Counted from the first letter of the stretch, positions 44,289-57,420 are shown. The stretch is DNA of 64,000 nt from Paraspadella gotoi (GCA_051294375.1 CM119265.1:25033256-25097255); one strand, 5' to 3'. The notes: generated from the letters alone by a model not told the origin. Translations and numbers: made by a program.

Positions 44289-46826
44289 ATGGTGGACATG
44301 AAACTCGTCGAAGTCATTTTTTTTTCTATCCTTGGATTTTTAGATTTTGCGACTGATTTAAGAACGATAATCAGTCATCTGATTTCACTTCAATATATCT
44401 TTAAACTATTTGGTTTGATATTTTTGGTAATTTTTCTGCTTCATAACTTGGTTTCAACTGGATATGGACTGGTCATTATCACGAAAAATACCGATCGTTA
44501 TCCCAGACTGTGGAGTTCCTTTTGGCGAAGAGGAATGACGTTCACTTCGTTATTAACGGGAATGGGCTCTATCATCTTGGCAATAGATTTTTTTTTGGAT
44601 TATCAATCCTCGATGAGAAGTACAAGTCAAAATATTCCACGTCGATTATTTAAGGAAAAAATTCATTTCGACATGAATATCATACATGTTTTTGTGGAAT
44701 CTTTTTTGCAAATGCTGGCACAAACAGCGGTGACTGTCTTTAACATGTCATTCAAAAATGAGTGGCAATGCGTTCCGGACTTTGAAGATTTTATGCGGAA
44801 TTATACTATGAGAAGAAAGTTCAAAGGAAATTTATTTCATCAATTGAATAATTTCAAAGCTATTAAAACCAAATATGATTGTAATTGCCATAGAGTTGAC
44901 GGGTAAGGAGTAAGGACTATATCATAAAACAGAATAGAATAGAAACAAATGCTCAAAACGGTTTGGCTAATTATTCATACAGTGATAAATTCTTTATTAA
45001 CCTAGTAAAATAATTCTAAATCGACTTGATGGCTTTTTTTACATAGAGCTATCTCTCTCTCGAAAGTTAATACGGGATTGTTAGGGAAAGGAGACCACAG
45101 TTTCTGCCAATAAAAAAGAAATTGTTGTTAACACCGATATTTTTTATTTTCTAGTGCCTATCAGTTTTCCTGCTACTGGAAAATTACCGAGTATTTCATG
45201 ATAATTTCCGCCGCCTTCTCGACGGCTTCCGTCGCTATCACAGCATCGAAGATCAGAACTTTGAGAATGAAATTTAAGCCAAAGTACCAAAGATTCGTTC
45301 CGATGAGCCACGCGTTAGGATGTCTTCAAGGAATCATGGGCCTGTCCTTGGGCCTTTACTTCATTTCGTCTCTCTCCCTAACGTATGGCCGATGGTACGC
45401 ATTATGGGCTCCCCTTCTTATGTTCAGAGTCATCTCGTGGTCGGATCTGCGTTTTCTCATTAAACCGGGAAAACGAGCGAGAAGCGTCGATTGGATCCAA
45501 CGGTTTTTCATGATTTTTTTCAACTTGTGCCTAGTTTGTTTCAATAAAATCCACAAAACTCAAATGACGATACATTTGCTGAGTGAATTAAAACTGAACT
45601 GGGGATTCGTCAGTCCTCATCCTCACGCAACGGCGACGACTAGAATGGATATTTTGCTGAGAGGTCCTGATATTTATAACTATAAAATAGTAAAAGTCTT
45701 TGTTTTAAACGACAACATAACGGAATGGGCAAATTTGCTTCAAAATTACTTTTCACAAATAAAATTCAATGAGCTGGAAAATGGTATAACTGATCATTTA
45801 CTTCTTCGATTGAACATGGGAAATCGATTATTGTTTACTATTTATAATAAAACACAACGCGTTCTGTTATTAATTGAAATTTTTAATAGTTTCATTGATA
45901 TTTTCCTGCTATTGATATTTACGGGACAATTTTTAAAATGGTTATTAGTTTATGAATCTTTTATTTTTTTTGTAGCAATATTCCTGCTAAATGAAACAAT
46001 GAATAAAAATTCTACTTCTTCATTGTTTGGAAACCGTGGCGGGAACATCGGTAAGCTACCTTCAAACTTTTGTTTATTAATGATTTCAATGTTGTTTTTA
46101 ATCATTTTACAAAGAGTTATCACGTTGAAAAATCCAAAATTTCTGGGGATTTTGATAACATTGTTTTGTTTAGTAAGTTCAATTTTTTTGCCACAACAAG
46201 TACATAATCTCATTCGGGGAATTAAGAAGAAAAAAGAGGTCAAAAGATTGGCTAGAAATATTTGCGGGATTAACAGTCCTTACCAAGGGCCAGTTCCTTC
46301 TTTTCCCTGGGATGAAACCATAAAAGCATTTTTCTCTTACGTCTATTTTAATGACAATTTTTTCTTTTTCTATTGTCTCTCTTTTTTACCTATTTTCAAC
46401 ACTCTTTTCGCTATAAAATCTAGGAGAACAAGAACTGAATTTTTTAAAAAGCTTATTTTTATATTGATTGCCGGAACATTTTACTCATTCCTTTTCGTAA
46501 TTTTTAATAAGAAAAATTCAAAAATTGCTTCTAAAGAGGAAATGAAAATTTTAGCTTATGCAATGACAAGGGGTTACGAAACGTTATCTGGTGATAGAAA
46601 GATAATTGTAAGATTTTTTCAATTGCTCGACAAAATGCTAAAATGCTGTAAAGCTCCATCAAGTATCGGTTCTTGCACTTATCTTGCTCGACTATTCAAC
46701 TCTAGTATTTATCCTTACATTTACAATTTCACTGGATTAGTTGATCGACACTTTACCGATTTTGCTAACATTTCCTGCTTAGTTTATCTTATATTTCCAG
46801 CTCTGATTATACTTTCATTCAGCTAA
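44289..46826 (+). CDS. Multi-pass membrane protein with XK/XKR-like N-terminal half
   Basis: Two exons, 44289-44902 and 45155-46826, join in phase across a GT-AG intron to give 761 residues. The ATG chosen follows a likely acceptor; an in-frame ATG at 44,262 would add nine hydrophobic residues. The first half has XK-family features: a first hydrophobic segment ending FLDFATDL, loops rich in Trp and Arg, and FDMNIIHVFVESFLQMLAQT, which resembles the conserved helix with ETFLE-APQL in XKR proteins, then FSTASVAITASKIRTLR. XK-related proteins are plasma-membrane proteins, some of them apoptotic phospholipid scramblases. The second half adds at least five more hydrophobic segments (for example LLIEIFNSFIDIFLLLIF and FLGILITLFCLVSSIFL) that I cannot match, so it is much longer than usual XKR proteins (about 400-450 residues). 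Confidence is high for a gene, moderate for the family. Confidence 0.72.
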
Positions 46827-46851
46827 GAATGGAAAACCTATCCGTACTGCA

Positions 46852-46857
46852 AATAAA
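46852..46857 (+). terminator. Poly(A) signal of the XK-like gene
   Basis: AATAAA 26 bases after the stop codon at 46,826, which supports 46,826 as the true end of the gene. Confidence 0.65.
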
Positions 46858-46859
46858 AA

Positions 46860-48460
46860 ACGCTCGGAGAATGTCACTGTATGCTGTATAGTAATTTAAT
46901 TTGTCTATCTGTGTAGTTATTCAGTTATTATATTTCAGTAGATCTAATATTAGAAAATTTGCTATGATTCAGTCGTGAAAAGTATGTATAAAAAAAAATT
47001 AAACTCCATTTATCAATTAACTATTGACTAAAAAAACTATGAAACTGTAATGTACGAACTACGAAGTTACGAACTTTATTATCAAAATGTCGCTTTGCTG
47101 ATTACGATTTTGTTGCCCATGAATACTGTTTTGACTACTAGTTTTTATTTGCGCCGCGAGTACTCGCGGAGCAACTCTATAAGTCACTTTTCGGTCGGTT
47201 GGTCCATCGGTCGGTCAATCGGTATGTCTGTCCGTCAGTCTATCCCACTTACGTTAAAAACGCTTATAACTTACCTATAGCTTGTTGCTCATTTGTTAAA
47301 AATCAAATCTAAGCGACTACTGGCGCCGCCTTTTGTTTTTAAAGAAATCTTATAAACTATAAGGAATAAATGACATGATAAGTAAAAAGAAAAGTAATGC
47401 GGCGCAACACCTTTGAATAACTGTTCCTTGTTTTAAGAATTTTCATAGTATTTTTTTTTCTTTCTCACTAATATGATGAATACCTGAGCTTGTCTCGCCA
47501 AGCGTGCTGTGGTCACACATCATTGTCTCTTTTTAATTTTCGAAAAATGAATGCGAAGGAAAATATGTTTTTTTAACAACTTTATTTTTAAGGTGAAAAT
47601 CGAATATCGAAACAAAACATATTTTTTTAAATACTTTGTGAAAGAATTTTTAAAAATGGATCAGAACTTGAACTATAAAAATTGGTATTATTAAATTTAA
47701 GCTTTAAATATTTTTATTATTGTATATAAATACCGCTTACAAGCTTGAAATATAAACAAATTATCAAAATGTTTTCTTAGGTCCTTATTTTTATTTTTTA
47801 TGTGCTAAATTTCAAGCAGAAAAAAATTGTAAATATGATCTTACAGTGTTCACGTCTTTTTATTAAATTTTTTTATGCTTTAAAAATCGTCATATATGAC
47901 AAGAAAGATATAATTTAAAAAAAATCGTCATCACCATTAAATTCATTAAACTTTTTTACGGTAAACAACGACAACAACAACAACCTTAACGACTCTTAAA
48001 CTTACCTAAACCGTGACCTACGACTTAATTTGTGAAACGTCTTCTTATTTTCTTCTTTAAATTCCTGCCAAGTCATTTACCAAACCAGTTTGATATCTTG
48101 TATTTTGTTATATTTTTCAACTCCCGACTGACCGTCCGTGCGACCTTCGGTCTACCTTCTTTTAGTTTTACGTGACAATAACTCAAGTGGTCTGATTAAT
48201 CAAGTTTTGATTAATATAGATTAATACATGGCTGTACTACGTAACACTTATTGTGTACTATAAGCTCCTGTAACTAAAATTTTTTTTTTTCAATTTTCCT
48301 GTAAACAAAGTAGCAGTCAACTCCTATTATTGTGATACTACGTAATGATAAGTATTCCCCGATCTAATACTTCAGTTCATTTTATGCATTCTTCGAAACA
48401 TGTCACCACTTCATTTATAGGGAAGCCAGTTACACTAGGATTTAAAAAACGAGGTTGAAA
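46860..48460. other. AT-rich intergenic sequence with GGTC/GTCC repeats
   Basis: Bases 47,190-47,245 are degenerate TCGG and TGTCCGTC units. Bases 47,350-47,470 resemble 32,433-32,560. A further CCGTCCG piece is at 48,130. No gene is recognised. Confidence 0.4.
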
Positions 48461-48462
48461 GC

Positions 48463-48615
48463 CTTGATTGAAAGCTTGAAGGATCTTGCTATTTTATTAT
48501 CTTGCACAAAGGATGTAGGACTTTACCCATCATAGCCAGTCCAAAGTCAGGGGCAAGATAGCTTGTTTTATTAAATGAATGGATAATTTCTACATTTGTT
48601 GTACCAATTTGATAA
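48463..48615 (+). repeat. Dispersed repeat family R, copy 3 (most complete)
   Basis: This contains CTTGATTGAAAGCTTGAAGG, TTGCTATTTTATTATCTTGC, CCAGTCCAAAGTCAGGGGCA and TTATTAAATGAATGGATAAT in that order. The order matches the copy at 36,851-37,000. Confidence 0.75.
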
Positions 48616-48674
48616 TTCGACGTCATAGATCAGAATCACCAAGAGAATATTGCTGAGTGCGGTCTGGGTTTATT

Positions 48675-48960
<286 letters not shown>

Positions 48961-49124
48961 AACGCCGCATCGCCGTCATCTTCTATAATTTAAACCCTTG
49001 TCCACGACTAATGCCCTTTCCAATGCCCTTAATGCATGATGCCGCATTCATAATGAATGATAACCGTGGGGACGCGCTATAGATGGGGCGCCCTGAGCTT
49101 TCTCGTGGGATTTTGCGTCGCCCG

Positions 49125-49775
49125 AGGCGAGGATGAGGAGAGGATGAGGAGAGGTTGAGGAGAGATGAGGAGAGGATGAGGAGAGGTGAGGAAGAGGTTG
49201 AGGAGAGGATGAGGAGAGGATGAGGAAGGATGAGGAGAGGATGAGGAGAGGTTGAGGAGAGGATGAGGAGAGGATATGAGAAGAAGAGTGATGAGGAGAG
49301 GATGGGGAGAGGTTGAGGAGAGGTTGAGGAGAGGTTGAGGAGAGAGATGAGGAGAGGATGAGGAGAGGTTGAGGAGAGGATGAGGAGAGGATGAGAAGAG
49401 GATGAGGAGAAGGATGAGGAGAGGTTGAGGAGATGATGAGGAGAGGATGAGGAGAAGGTTGAGGAGAGGATGAGGAGAGATGAGGAGAGGTTGAGGAGAT
49501 GATAAGGAGAGGATGAGGAGAGGTTGAGAGAGGTTGAGGAGAGGATGAGAAGAGGATGAGGAGAGGTTGAGGAGAGGATGAGGAGAAGATGAGGAGAGGA
49601 TGAGGAGAGGTTGAGGAGAGGTTGAGGAAGGTTGGAGGAGAGGATGAGGAAGAGGATGAGAAGAGGATAAGGATGAGGATGAGGAGAGAGATGAGGAGAA
49701 GGATGAGGAAGAGGTTGAGGAGAGGATGAGGAGAGGATGTGGAGAAAATGAGGAGAGGATGAGGAGAGGATGAGT
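49125..49775. repeat. 11-bp minisatellite (ATGAGGAGAGG/TTGAGGAGAGG)
   Basis: Dozens of copies of an 11-bp unit alternate between ATGAGGAGAGG and TTGAGGAGAGG with occasional one-base indels. The 243-codon minus-strand frame over it is a Ser/Pro/Leu repeat created by the array, not a gene. Confidence 0.95.
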
Positions 49776-49839
49776 CCAACTGAGATTTTTTACTTGGTCA
49801 TTTGTATGTTGGTGTCCTCAGTGTATTTATTCCTTTTAG

Positions 49840-50042
49840 TGTCGTTGTCGTTGTTGTTGTTGTTGTCGTTTCGACGTTCGACCTCGAAAGCGAATTCGAT
49901 CAGTTAAAAAAACGACAAACGACGACGACGACGACGACGAAGGCGAAAACGCGGGTCTCGTTCGCTGTTACGGTTATCGTCATAGTAGTCGTTGTCTTCG
50001 TCGTTATCGTCGTCGTCGTCGTCGTCGTTGTCTTCGTCGTTA

Positions 50043-50073
<31 letters not shown>

Positions 50074-50360
50074 TGGGAAGACTGACTCGTCGTCTTGGCA
50101 ACGAGTCAAAACATCTTTTTTTCCCTCGAAATGAAACTCGTTTTTCTGAGAATGAATAGAGATAAAAAAAAAAGAAAAAGAAAAAAAAAAGAAAAGAAAA
50201 AGAAAAAGGAGAAAAGAAAAAGAAAAAAAAAGAAAATAAAAAGAAAAAGTAGAAAAGAAAAAGAAAAAAAGAAAAAGAAAAAAAGGAGAAAAGAAAAAGT
50301 GGAAAAACAAAAATAGAAAAAGAAGAACAAAACGAAAAATAAAGAAAAAAAAGAGAGAAA
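49840..50360. repeat. (GTC/GTT)n trinucleotides and an A-rich GAAAAA tract
   Basis: GTC, GTT and GAC triplets run in pieces from 49,840 to 50,083. From about 50,161 to 50,360 the sequence is GAAAAA-type purine repeat. Confidence 0.9.
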
Positions 50361-50439
50361 GTTGATCTCGATCTCGATGATGTCACCCAGTAAAGCCAGA
50401 ATTTTGTCGTTGTAGAAGTCAGGCGGTAGGGAAATGACA

Positions 50440-50535
50440 CCCTACTCCACCTAACCTTAATCCCTAACCTTAATCCCTAAACGCTAATATTCTATCCCCT
50501 ACAACTTAACCTTATCCCTAACCGAAAACCATAAA
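50440..50535 (+). repeat. Degenerate CCTAA-type units
   Basis: Repeated CCTAACCTTAATCCCTAA-like pieces occur. They resemble short patches at 10,618-10,665 and 39,230-39,370 and may be degenerate telomere-like DNA or a common simple repeat. Confidence 0.5.
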
Positions 50536-50539
50536 ACAA

Positions 50540-51869
50540 TTCCCCGATCCTGACTGATGTCAACCCACCCAGAGAGAGAGAGCGAGAGAGATTCGCTGCT
50601 CCGTCAGACGCGGCGCATCGCAAGAGCATTTCGCCCCAATTTCATTGTATTTTAAATGGCGAAAACCAGTAAATTTTCGTAACCCGAGGAAAAAAATATC
50701 CTAATAATAAAAAAAAATTATTTAATTATTTCATGTGGAAATATATATTCATTATGTAACTTTTTCGGTTTTTTAACTTTTTTTCTTACCCTATTTCGAT
50801 CTGGATAAGATTATCGTTTATGCGACTTTTTTTTTATGTTAAACTTAGAAAAACTGAAAGACAAGTTTCGTTTCACTAATATTTTTCTTTGACAAAGCGG
50901 AAGGATGGGCAAACCTGACGACACCGATAATTGCACTTTTTCATGCGCTAAAAATTCCTCTCTTCCTTTCTCACTTTTTTCTTCCTCAAAGCAAGCAAAT
51001 TTATTTTTTTCATAAAAAATTATTGGAAATCCAGTTTTTTTTTATTATTTTGCATTAATTTCGGGAATTAATTCCTTTAATACTAAGATCGTTACTTAAG
51101 ATCGTTTCTTTCCCACCTAAACAATATCGAAGGCTACGATAATTAAGTTTTTAAGCCCTCATAACTACCTAGGCTTGGTTAAAGCGCTCTTCGCCACAGC
51201 TTGTAAAGGTGTAAAACTTTTTTCGAAACGAGCGATGTTTTGTTGGAATCCCACAGCCGCGCAGTTTAACCCGAATGTGATCTGTTGCAATGGAATTTCT
51301 TTCAATTTGCGTCGATCTTTCGTTCGTACAATTTTTTCGTCTCTTTCTTCCGCCAACCAACCTGTCTATCCAGCACCTCACTTTCTATCCGGGCATCTCA
51401 CTTGCTCTCATCAGACCAGGCTTCGCCTTTCTAACCGGGGAACTCACTGTCTGTTCGGGGCACCATCATCGCCACAGTCTCGGAACTGCGCCTCTTCCTA
51501 AGTTCCGGAAGTTCTGACGTCCGGGCCGTATCCGCGATTCTGTATGTGGAAAGAAGCATTAATTTTGGTAACGCGCTCTTCTCTCTTCTCCTATCTATCT
51601 AGTCTATCTATCTCTATCCTATCTATCTTTCTATCTCTCTCTCTCGCCAACTAAATCCCGCTGAGCGTGAATTTACCGTATAAATACGTTTCGCCAGTTG
51701 TTACCAAACGCCCACCGCTACGTCAATTTTTCTGACGAATAAATCTCTCAGCAATAAGTCGTACGCGATATTATAAAGAGAGGATGAATGATATAAAATA
51801 CGACAGGAAGATTGCTTTAAAACGATAAGCGAAGTGGAATCTAGATTCAGTGGTAGTCAATTAAATTTC
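50540..51869. other. Intergenic, nothing recognised
   Basis: AT-rich DNA with a short CTAT microsatellite near 51,590-51,640. The frames at 51,175-51,517 have no domain or codon-like composition. Confidence 0.4.
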
Positions 51870-51968
51870 TTAATTCCGTCAGTATGGAGGCCCCGAAAAA
51901 ATAAGGGCAGGATAGCTTATTTTTTTAAATGGAATGGATAATTTTTATATTGGTTGTTAACATTTCAT
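51870..51968 (+). repeat. Dispersed repeat family R, copy 4 (degraded)
   Basis: It keeps ATGGAGGCC, AGGGCAGGATAGCTTATT and AATGGATAATTTTTATATTG in the family order but has lost the CCAAAGTCAG core. Confidence 0.5.
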
Positions 51969-52109
51969 TTCTATAATGATTGGTGTAGAAGTTCAAAAAG
52001 AAAATACTCCCGTACTTAACATTTAAGCACTTCTGAAACCAAAGACAATTTCTTTTCCGTATAAAATGAAAGGTGAGGACACAATTTAGATACGGATTCT
52101 TAAAAAAAA

Positions 52110-52675
52110 AAGATATAAAATGTTGAATTCACAAAAAAAAATCTCCCATGGCTCAAGAGAAAATGCCTTCCGAACTCGGATCGACGCTCGAGACGGAATC
52201 GCGTCGGAAAAGACGAAGACCGATACGTCCTTCTTCGCCGTGAGGACGATGGCGATTCTTGCTGCGCCGCCACCGAGAGAACCGGGTATAGTTCGCCATG
52301 CCGGTTGAACTTCGGTCGAAGCAACCCCACGACCCGCACTGGCCAGGCCTGCGTTATGAAAAAAGTTCCTGGGTCAGCCGGTCATGGGCGCGGCTTCGAT
52401 AAGAAAAACAGGTCGGCCGTCATAAGGGGCGAAACGTCGAAATATGGACGAGAAAAAAAATGGGCGTCTAACGCATGGCTTGCGTCAATATAGAGGAACG
52501 CGGCAGAAGAATTTCGGTTTAGTGTCCAGCCGAAAGGAAGGGGGGGGAAAAAAAAATGTTTTGGGGGGAAAAAGGAATGAAAGGACTTCAGCGTTCAAAG
52601 AAAGCGATATTACTTGACAGTTTGATGGATAAGCTGGCTTCGCTTGGATGGAAGTCGCATTAATCAAGGTCATTT
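52110..52675. other. Moderately GC-rich sequence without a recognised gene
   Basis: Frames of about 60-80 codons occur on both strands (52,120-52,308, 52,305-52,493 and the minus strand at 52,100-52,339). None shows a domain, and they overlap each other. Confidence 0.3.
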
Positions 52676-52679
52676 CTTT

Positions 52680-52707
52680 TTATCTTTTTAGGCCGTCTCC
52701 TGAGGTC

Positions 52708-52769
<62 letters not shown>

Positions 52770-52892
52770 TTTGCTTAAATCCTTCCCAAACCCCCTGAAG
52801 TTCCATTTGGTCCATTTGGTCAGTTCTTTTTTTTTTGGGCGGCGGCGGTCCCTGAGCGTCTCTCTCCTCTCTCTCTCTCTTCTCTCTCCTCT

Positions 52893-52923
<31 letters not shown>

Positions 52924-53051
52924 TCTACTCTCTCTCTCACTCTCTCTCTCTCTCTCTCTCACCTTTGTAAAATCCTTCCCAACCCCCTGAAGTCTCATTT
53001 GGTCCAATTTTGGGATCAGCTTTCTTTTTTTGGGGGCGGGTCCCTGAGGTT

Positions 53052-53090
<39 letters not shown>

Positions 53091-53268
53091 TCTCTCTCTT
53101 CTCTCTCTCTCTCTCTCTCCTCTTCTTCTCTCTCTCTCTCTCTCTTACTCTCTCTCTCTATCTCTCTCTCCTTCTCTCTCACCTTTGTAAATCCTTCCAA
53201 CCCCCTTGAAGGTCCATTTGGTCCATTTGGTCAGTTCTTTTTTTTGGGGGGGTTCCCTGAGGTCTCTC

Positions 53269-53300
<32 letters not shown>

Positions 53301-53345
53301 CTCTCATCTCTCTCACCCTTTCTCCCTTTCTCTCATCGGGCTGGA
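52680..53345. repeat. Second satellite: unique core plus (CT)n, about 200-bp period
   Basis: Three clear cores start at about 52,767, 52,961 and 53,179. Each reads CACCTTTGTAAATCCTTCCC, then CCCCCTGAAG, then CATTTGGTCCATTTGGTCAG, a T/G run and TCCCTGAGG-TCTC, and is followed by a CT tract of about 100 bp. A partial unit lies at the left edge (52,690-52,710). The array runs into an N gap at 53,346-53,370. Confidence 0.9.
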
Positions 53346-53370
53346 NNNNNNNNNNNNNNNNNNNNNNNNN
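53346..53370. other. 25-base assembly gap
   Basis: A run of N joins the CT satellite to the long A tract. The join between these two repeats is therefore not proven. Confidence 0.95.
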
Positions 53371-53387
53371 AAAAACTAAAAAAAAAG

Positions 53388-53433
<46 letters not shown>

Positions 53434-53643
53434 GGAAAAAAGAAAAAAGAAAGAGAAAAAAAAAAAAGGAAAAAAAAAAAAAAGGGAAAAAAAAAAAAAA
53501 AAAAAGGAAAAAAAAGAAAATAAAAGGAGAAAAAAAAAGAAAAAAAAAAAAAAAAAAAGAAAAAAAAAAGTATAAAAAAAAGGAAAAGAAAAAAAAAAAA
53601 AAAAGAAAAAAAAGAAGAAGGAAAAAAGAAGAAAAAAAAATAG

Positions 53644-53692
<49 letters not shown>

Positions 53693-53812
53693 GAAAAAAA
53701 AAAAAAAAAAAGAAAAAGAAAAAAAAAGAGAAAAAAAAATAAAAAAAAAAAAAAAGAAAAAAAAAAAAAAAGAAAAAAATGAGGAAAAGAAGAAAGAAAA
53801 AAGGAAAGAAAG

Positions 53813-53844
<32 letters not shown>

Positions 53845-53862
53845 AAAAAAAGAGAAAAAAAG

Positions 53863-53915
<53 letters not shown>

Positions 53916-54142
53916 AAAAAAGATAAAAAAAAAAAAAAAATAAAAAAAAAAAAAAAAAGAGAAGAAAAAAAAAAAAAGAGAAAAAAAGAAAAAAAAAAAA
54001 AAAAAGAAGAAGAAAAAAAGAGAAAAAAAAGAAAAAAAGGAGAAAAAAAAAGAAAAGAAAAAGAAAGAAAAAAAAAAAAAAAAAAAAAAAGTAAAAGAGA
54101 CATAAGAAAAAAAAAAAAGAGAAAAAGAGAGAGAAATAAAGG

Positions 54143-54207
<65 letters not shown>

Positions 54208-54213
54208 TAAAAA

Positions 54214-54246
<33 letters not shown>

Positions 54247-54629
54247 AAAAAAAAAAAAAAAAAAAGAAGAAATAGAAAAAAAAGAAAAAATAAAAAAGAG
54301 AAAAAAAGAAAGAAGAAAAAAAAAAAAAAAAAGAAAAAAGAAAAAAAAAAAAGAAAAAAAAAAAAAAGAGAAAAAAAAAAAAAGAAAGAAAAAAAAAGAG
54401 AAGAGAAAAAAAAAAAAGAAAAAAAAAAAAAAAAAAAAAAAAAAGAAAAAAAAAAGAGAAAAAAAAAGAAAAAAGAAGAAAGAAAGAAAAAAAAAAAGAA
54501 AGAAAAAAAAAAAGAAGAAAAAAAAAAAAACAAAAAAAAAAAAAAGAAAAAAAAAAAAGAAAGAAAAAAAAAAAAGAGAAAAAAAAAAAAGGAAAAAAAA
54601 AAAAAAAAAAAAACAAAAAGGGAAAGAGA

Positions 54630-54660
<31 letters not shown>

Positions 54661-54786
54661 AGAAGAAAAAAAAAAAAAAAAGGAAGAAAAGAGAACAAAA
54701 AAAAAAAAAAAACTGAGAAGGCAAAAAAAAAGAGAAAAAGAAAAAAGAAAGGAAGAAAGAAAAAAAAAAAAAAAAAAAACAAAAGA

Positions 54787-54818
<32 letters not shown>

Positions 54819-54989
54819 AAGAAAAAAAAAAAGAAAAAAAAAAGAAGAAGAAGAGACAAAAAGAGAAAAGAAAAGAAAAAAAGAAAAAAAAAAAGAAAAA
54901 AAAAAAAAGAAAAAAAAAAAAAAAAAAAAAAAAAATAGAAAAGAAGAAGAAAAAAAAGAAAAAAATAAAAAAAAAAAAAAAAAAAGGAG

Positions 54990-55020
<31 letters not shown>

Positions 55021-55330
55021 GAAAGAAGAAAAAAAAAAAAAAAAAAAAAAGAAAAAAAAAAGAGAAGAAAAAAGAAAAAAAAAAAAAAAAATAAAAAGAA
55101 GAAAAGAGAAGAAAGAGAAAGGAAAAAAAAAAAAAGAAAAAGAAAAAAAAAAAATAAAAAAAAAAAAGGAAAAAGAAGAAAAAGAAAAAAAACAAAGAAA
55201 AAAAAAGAATAAGAAGAAAAAAAAGAAGAAAAAAAAAAAAAAGAAAGAAAAAAAAAAAAAAAAAAAAAAAAAAGAAAAGAAAAAAAAAAAAAAAAAAAAA
55301 AAAGGAAAAAAAAAAAAGAGAAAGAAAAAA

Positions 55331-55372
<42 letters not shown>

Positions 55373-55385
55373 AAAAGAAAAAAAG

Positions 55386-55429
<44 letters not shown>

Positions 55430-55475
55430 AAGAAGAAAAAGAAAAAAAAAAAAGAAAAAAGAAAAAAGAGAAAAG

Positions 55476-55516
<41 letters not shown>

Positions 55517-55570
55517 GAAAAAAAAAAAAAAAAAAAGGAAAAAAAAAGAAAAAAAAAAAAAAAAAGAAAG

Positions 55571-55617
<47 letters not shown>

Positions 55618-55758
55618 AAAAAAAAAAAAAAAAAAATAGAAAAGAAAAAAAAAAAAAAAAGAAAAGAAAAGGAGAAAAAAAAGAAAAAAAAAAAGAAAGA
55701 AGAAAGAGAAGAAAAAAAAAAAAAAAAAAAAAAAAAGGAAAAAAAAAAGAAGAGAAAG

Positions 55759-55790
<32 letters not shown>

Positions 55791-55853
55791 AAAAAAAAAG
55801 TGGAAAGAAAAAGAGAGAAAAAAAAGAAAAAAAAGAAGAAAAAAAAGAAAAAG

Positions 55854-55893
<40 letters not shown>

Positions 55894-56372
55894 AAAGAAG
55901 AGATAAGAAAAAAAAAAAAGAAAAAGAAAAAAAAAAGAAAAAAAGAAAAAGAAAAAAGATAAAAAAAAGAAGAAAAAAAAAAAAAAAAGATAAAATAAAA
56001 AAAAAGAAAAAAAAAGAAAAAAAAAAGGAGAAAAAAGAAAAAAGAAAAAAAAAAAAAGAAAAAAAAAAAAAAAGAAAAAAAACAAAAAAAAAAAAAGAAA
56101 AAGAAAAAAAAGAGAAAAAGGAAAAAAAAAAATAAGAAAAAAAAACAGAGAAAAAAAAAAGAAAAAAAAAAAAAAAAAAAAAAAAGAAAGAAAAAGAAAA
56201 AAAAAAAAAAGGAAAGAAAAAAAAAAAGGAAAGAAGAAACAAAAAAAAAGAAAAAAGAAAAAAAAAAAAAAGAAAGAAAAAAAAAAAAAAAAAAAACAAA
56301 AAAGAAAAAAAAAAGAAAAAAAGGAAAAAAAGAAAAAAAAAAAAAAAAAAAAAAAAAAGGAAAAAAAAAAAA

Positions 56373-56410
<38 letters not shown>

Positions 56411-56505
56411 AGAAAAAAAAAAAAAGAAGAAAAAAAAAGAAGAAGGAAAGAAAAAAATGTGAGGAAAAAAAAAAAGAAAAAGAAAAATAAGGAAAAAAAA
56501 AGAAA

Positions 56506-56549
<44 letters not shown>

Positions 56550-56704
56550 GAAAAAAAGAACAAAAAAAGAAAAAATAAAAAAAAAAAAAAAAAGAAAAAA
56601 AAAAAAAGAAGATAAAGAAAAAAAAAAAAAAAAAAGAGGAGAGAAAAAACAAAGAGAAAAGAAGAGAAAAAAAAAAAAAAAAAAAACAAAAGGAAAAAAA
56701 AAAG

Positions 56705-56736
<32 letters not shown>

Positions 56737-56779
56737 AGGAAAGAAAAGAAAAAAAAACAAAAAAAGAAAAAAAAAAGAA

Positions 56780-56819
<40 letters not shown>

Positions 56820-56859
56820 AAAAAAGAAAAAAAAAAGGAGAAAAAAAAAAGAAAGAAGG

Positions 56860-56926
<67 letters not shown>

Positions 56927-56947
56927 CAAAAGAGAGATAGAAAAAGA

Positions 56948-56978
<31 letters not shown>

Positions 56979-57286
56979 GAAGAAGAAAAAAGAAAAACAA
57001 AACAAAAAAAAAAAGAAGGAGAAAACAAAAAAAAAAAGGAGAAGAAAAAAAGAAAAAAAAAAAAAAGGAAAAGAAAAAAAATAAAAAGAGACAAGGAAAA
57101 AAAAAAAAAAAAAATAAAAAATAAGAAAAAAAAAAAAAAGGGAAAAAAAAAAAAAAAAAAAAAAATAAAAAAAAGAAAAAGAAACAAAAAAAAAAAAAAA
57201 GAAAAAAAAAAAAAAAAAAAAAAAAATAAAAATAAAAAAAAAGAAAAAAGAAGAAAAAAGAAGAAAAAAAAAAAAAAAATAGAAAG

Positions 57287-57319
<33 letters not shown>

Positions 57320-57420
57320 ACAAGAAAAAAAAAAAAAGAGAAAAGGAAAAAAAAAAAAAAAAAAAAAAAGAAAAAAAGGAAAAAGAAGAGAAGAAAAAAA
57401 AAAAAAAAGGAAAATAAACA
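53371..57420 (+). repeat. Four-kilobase almost pure A tract with scattered G
   Basis: The + strand is almost only A, with single or double G at irregular spacing and rare T or C. Minus-strand open frames of more than 1,300 codons of Phe with Leu and Ser are pure artefacts. The right edge grades into GAAAAG units (57,420-57,540), which suggests a degenerate AAAAG-type repeat read with many homopolymer errors. Confidence 0.9.

Noticed and set aside
49048-49779. 243-codon Ser/Pro/Leu minus-strand protein
   Set aside because: Translation of the 11-bp minisatellite.
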